Below are positions 59,675 to 64,000 of a stretch of 64,000 nucleotides of DNA, piece after piece. Under the pieces are notes generated by a model. It was not told the DNA's origin. It saw only the letters and a program-made list of their open reading frames with translations, and made no database searches. The translations under genes and the position numbers were made by a program. Position 1 is the stretch's first letter. Each line of letters begins with the position of its first letter. Origin of the DNA: Stomorhina lunata (taxonomy: Eukaryota > Arthropoda > Insecta > Diptera > Rhiniidae); contig OW121741.1 in NCBI GenBank assembly GCA_933228675.1, positions 135,340,558 through 135,404,557 of the forward strand. The letters are read 5' to 3'.

Positions 59675-61790
59675 TATGTCGAAAATTTTCTATAGAAAAA
59701 TTTTATGTCGAAAATTTTCTATAGAATAATTTTATATCGAAAATTTTCTATAGAATAATTTTATATCGAAAATTTTCTATAGAAAAATTTTATATCGAAA
59801 ATTTTCTATAGAAAAATTTTATATCGAAAATTTTCTATAGAAAAACTTTATATCGAAAATTTTCTTTAGAGAAATTTGATATTGAAAATTTTCTATAGAA
59901 AAATTTTATATCAAAAATTTTCTATAGAAAAATTTTATATCCAAAATTTTCTATAGAAAAATTTTATATCGAAAATTTTCTATAGAAAAATTTTATATCG
60001 AAAATTTTCTATAGAAAAATTTTATATCGAAAATTTTCTATAGAAAAATTTTAAATCGAAAATTTTCTATAGAAAAATTTAAAATCGAAAATTTTCTATA
60101 GAAAAATTTAAAATCGAAAATTTTCTATAGAAAAATTTAAAATCGAAAATTTTCTATAGAAAAATTTTATATCGAAAATTTCCAAAAGAAAATTTTATAT
60201 CGAAAATTTTCGATAGAAAAATTTTATATCAAAAATTTTCTATAGAAAATTTTATATTGAAAATTTTCTATAGAAACATTTTATATTGAAAATTTTCTAT
60301 AGAAACAGTTTATATCGAAAATTTTCTATAGAAAAATTTTATATCGAAAATTTTCTATAGAAAAATTTTATATCGAAAATTTTCTATAGAAAAATTTTAT
60401 ATCGAAAATTTTCTATAGAAAAATTTTATATCGAAAATTTCCTATAGAAAAATTTTATATCGAAAATTTCCTATAGAAAAATTTTATATCGAAAATTTCC
60501 TATAGAAAAATTTTATATTGAAAATTTCCTATAGAAAAATTTTATATCGAAAATTTCCTATAGAAAAATTTTATATCGAAAATTTCCTATAGAAAAATTT
60601 TATATCGAAAATTTTTTATAGAAAAATTTTATATGGAAAATTTTCTATAGAAAAATTTTATATCGAAAATTTTCTTTAGAGAAATTTGATATTGAAAATT
60701 TTTTATAGAAAAATATTATATCAAAAATTTTCTATAGAAAAATTTTATATCGAAAATTTTCTATATAAAAATTTTATATCAAAAATTTTCTATAGAAAAA
60801 TTTTCTACCGAAAATTTTCTATCGAAAATTTTCTATAGAAAAATTTTCTAATAGAAAAATTTTATATCGAAAATTTTATATCGAAAATTTTCTATAGAAA
60901 AATTTTATATCGAAAATTTTCTATAGAAAAATTTTATATCGAAAATTTTCTATAGAAAAATTTTATATCGAAAATTTTCTATAGAAAAATTTTATATCGA
61001 AAATTTTCTATAGAAAAATTTTCTATAGAAAAATTTTATATCGAAAATTTTCTATAGAAAAATTTTCTATCGAAAATTTTCTATAGAAAAATTTTCTATC
61101 GAAAATTTTCTATAGAAAAATTTTCTATCGAAAATTTTCTATAGAAAAATTTTATATCGAAAATTTTCTATAGAAAAATTTTATATCGAAAATTTTCTAT
61201 AGAAAAATTTTATATCGAAAATTTTCTATAGAAAAATTTTATATCGAAAATTTTCTATAGAAAAATTTAATATCGAAAATTTTCTATAGAAAAATTTTAT
61301 ATCGAAAATTTTCTTTAGAGAAATTTGATATTGAAAATTTTCTATAGAAAAATTTTATATCAAAAATTTTCTATGGAAAAATTTTATATCGAAAATTTTC
61401 TATATAAAAATTTTATATCAAAAATTTTCTATAGAAAAATTTTATATCGAAAATTTTCTATAGAAAAATTTTATATCGAAAATTTTTTATAGAAAAATTT
61501 TATATCGAAAATTTTCTATAGAAAAATTTTATATCGAAAATTTCCTATAGAAAAATTTTATATAGAAAAATTTTATATCAAAAATTTTCTATAGAAAAAT
61601 TTTTTATCCAAAATTTTCTATAGAAAAATTTTATATCGAAAATTTTCTATAAAAAAATTTTAAATCGAAAATTTTCTATAGAAAAATTTAAAATCGAAAA
61701 TTTTCTATAGAAAAATTTTATATCGAAAATTTTCTATAGAAAAATTTAAAATCGAAAATTTTCTATAGAAAAATTTTCGAAATTCTCAAC
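59675..61790. repeat. Minisatellite array 8, 29-bp unit
   Basis: About 73 units of GAAAATTTTCTATA followed by GAAAAATTTTATATC, well preserved. A marker variant (TTCTTTAGAGAAATTTGATA) recurs near 59862, 60672 and 61312. This is the ATATC version of array 4's ATACC unit. Confidence 0.96.
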
Positions 61791-61849
61791 TGAATTTAAT
61801 AAAATTTAACACGCATTTGTTAATTAATTCAGTAAAGAGATCTATTTTT

Positions 61850-62430
61850 GGGGTAGCTGTCTTGGACCCTCATATTTCACCTATTTTCATTTTTGAAGTA
61901 GAATCCGCAATTCTTTACAGAATTTGATAAAATTCGCCTATAGGTTGCTCGAGAAAAAAGTCTACCAATTTTGATTGAAATAAGTTGACTCCTTGGGGTA
62001 TCTGCCTTGGAACCCCATTTTTCACCAATTTTTTTTATATATAAACCGCAATTCTCATCAGAATTTAAAAAAATTTGGCACACGTTTATTATATAGTCCA
62101 AGCAAGAGTAATACTTATTTTGGTTGAGATCCATTGACTCTTTGATGTCTTGGGTCCCCATTTTTCACTTATCATTGTTCTCAATGTATAAGCCGGAATT
62201 CTCTACAGAATTTGAAAAAAATTGGCACACATCTTTTAGTTAATCTAGCAAAGAGTTTAACCAATTTTGGTTTATATCCGTCCACCCCTTGGGGTACCTG
62301 GACCCCCATTTTTCACTTATTTTTTTATCTTAATATAAGCCGCAAATCTCTGCAGAATTTGATTCGAAACACATCTATTGGTTGACCCAAAAAAACAGCT
62401 CCACTAATTTTGGAAGAAATCCGTCTATTC
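61850..62430. repeat. About 145-bp tandem repeat, four copies
   Basis: GGACCCCCATTTTTCACTT-like blocks recur at 61864, 62009, 62153 and 62300 (spacings 145, 144, 147), with GCAATTCTCTACAGAATTTG and GGCACACATC between. It follows array 8 and is unrelated to it. Confidence 0.88.
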
Positions 62431-64000
62431 CTACGAGACTTAAATTCAACTTTAGTAAAAAGTTACGCCTAAACGACTGCAACACTTTTTGCTTAAATTA
62501 TTTATGTGTAACAATTTACATGAGTTTTTTCATAAAATTTTGAACGTTGTTCTACGATCGATAAATTTCGGTGAATTTTTTTTGCTCGATCTAAAGAAGA
62601 GACTTTTGCCTTTGACATAATTGTGGTGGGAGCTCCGATTAGAATCGAGCCAACTTAGTTTTTGCTCAAAGAAAAACGAAAATTTTGAATTTTGTAGAGC
62701 TTTTTTGATTTGCTGATATCTCCTTAACTAAATACGAGATTAAGTTATTTTCTTCTGCAGACTTAAACCAAGGTTCTGTGTCTTAATTAAATCGACATCA
62801 AGATTATTCGATGCATGAGCTACTCAGTTTGATGAAAAATTTCTTCACTTTTCGTTTTAGAAAATTAAGCTCATTTCAATAGCTTTTTAATAACACAAAA
62901 TATAACTTGTTCTTAAAAGCAATTATTAATCCCTAATATCTAGACTCTTCTCTATAATACTGCATCATTCGATTTCTTAAAAGCGGTGCACAGTGGTTTA
63001 CGAACGCTTTTTTGGAAATAATTCTGTAACTTTTGAATGACTGAAGATATTGGTAGTCCAGAAGAATTCAAGTTGATATTTAAAAACACTGGTCCATGAG
63101 GGGTCGTTAGAGTGACTGATGGACTTTCAAACTTGGTCACCTCGGGTGTTCGACTTTTTGAAAAATAATCCATTTATGGATGGATTGAAAAGGAATTTTA
63201 AATTTAAGTTTTCCTTGAGAAGATTTACAAAAAATATGCTTATACGTGTAGGTTATCACTTTGGCTTTCGAGATATTTGGGTAAAAAGGAATATTTTTTT
63301 AAATTTTTAACACTTCCACTTTGTCGTATGTTACAGTTGTAAAGTACATAAATACCATTATCTATTTTGAAAAGAACTTGTACAACGGACTTCAAATAGA
63401 TTTTCAAACGGCATAACCTTTAAAGATAAGCACGAAAAATGTTATCAAAAATTATTTATTATACCTTTTTATTATCCAAATGCACTACATTTTGAAAGTG
63501 TTGAAAAATTTGTTGATTAAAAAACCAATATTTTTTTTCGATATCGAACAACTCAGGGTCAGAATTATTTATATCTTTTACGAATTTCTTTGTATGCCTT
63601 CAGTTCAAGAGCCTTAGTATTTTATTTGTCTAATCCATAATCCATATTCTGTTACCATTTGGAAAATTCAAAACTAATTATAAATGTATGAATTTCATAA
63701 GCAGTTGGTGTTAAAAACCGGCAGCAATTTCTTTAAACCGAAACTAATTCTTGAACTACCTACAGACGTACTTACATGTGAACATAGAATATATTTATGA
63801 AGTTTGAAATAGTGTAACGAAATAGGATTGTAAATATCCAGCTGTTCTTTGTTGCTCTTAAGTTTCTTTTTATTGAAATCATATTCGTCTTAATTATTTT
63901 CGATTTTCTAACCGAAATAACATGAGTGTGCAACATGAAGAAATATTTGGTCATAGAAAAATTGATGCGGAAAAAAATTTAAAATGATAAAAATAAAAAA
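62431..64000. other. AT-rich non-coding DNA to the window edge
   Basis: A motif CGCCTAAACGACTGCAACAC at about 62467 matches the centre of the hairpin-ended elements. No gene is supported. Confidence 0.4.

Overview
The window is AT-rich nuclear DNA from a fly, probably a calyptrate dipteran (blowfly or house-fly type). Evidence: spliced coding exons with 55-60 bp introns bounded by GT/AG, mariner-like and LINE remnants, tRNA-derived SINEs, and decayed elements sharing a TGTC-rich centre and a short terminal hairpin, reminiscent of fly DINE/Helentron elements. There are no bacterial operons. Species and chromosome cannot be fixed from sequence alone.

One host gene dominates: a plus-strand gene whose exons can be traced from 10100 to a stop at 30629-30631. 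Thirteen exons join with every splice phase agreeing, giving about 1835 residues from the ATG at 10120. The first 1400 or so residues are low-complexity and probably disordered. The C-terminus holds a PDZ domain followed by two PH domains, suggesting a membrane-associated scaffold. The exact orthologue is not recognised, so no symbol is given. Intron retention after exon 5, a NAGNAG acceptor before exon 4 and a GAGA-rich candidate promoter before the PDZ exon suggest isoforms. The gene's introns hold LINE fragments, a SINE, a hairpin-ended element and three large minisatellites.

The most striking feature of the window is a family of tandem arrays covering about 18-19 kb in nine blocks (1-186, 11200-15100, 21140-21935, 26690-30565, 32085-35150, 45690-48095, 56050-57775, 57776-58545, 59675-61790). 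All share a dyad-symmetric core, TTTTCTATAGAAAAATTTT or a close variant. Each array has its own short linker and repeat length of 28, 29, 30 or 31 bp.

The rest, with no other host gene recognised: a mariner-like element with intact ends but a frameshifted transposase (5109-6402); two more decayed mariner-like pieces (36553-37560); a 1.88-kb element at 38142-40024 with CACT...AGTG ends, a 427-bp palindrome and a small spliced minus-strand gene; two SINE families (three and four copies); an RTE-like LINE 3' end in three copies; other LINE pieces; and several unrelated tandem repeats (73, 145, 193, 265 and about 440 bp).
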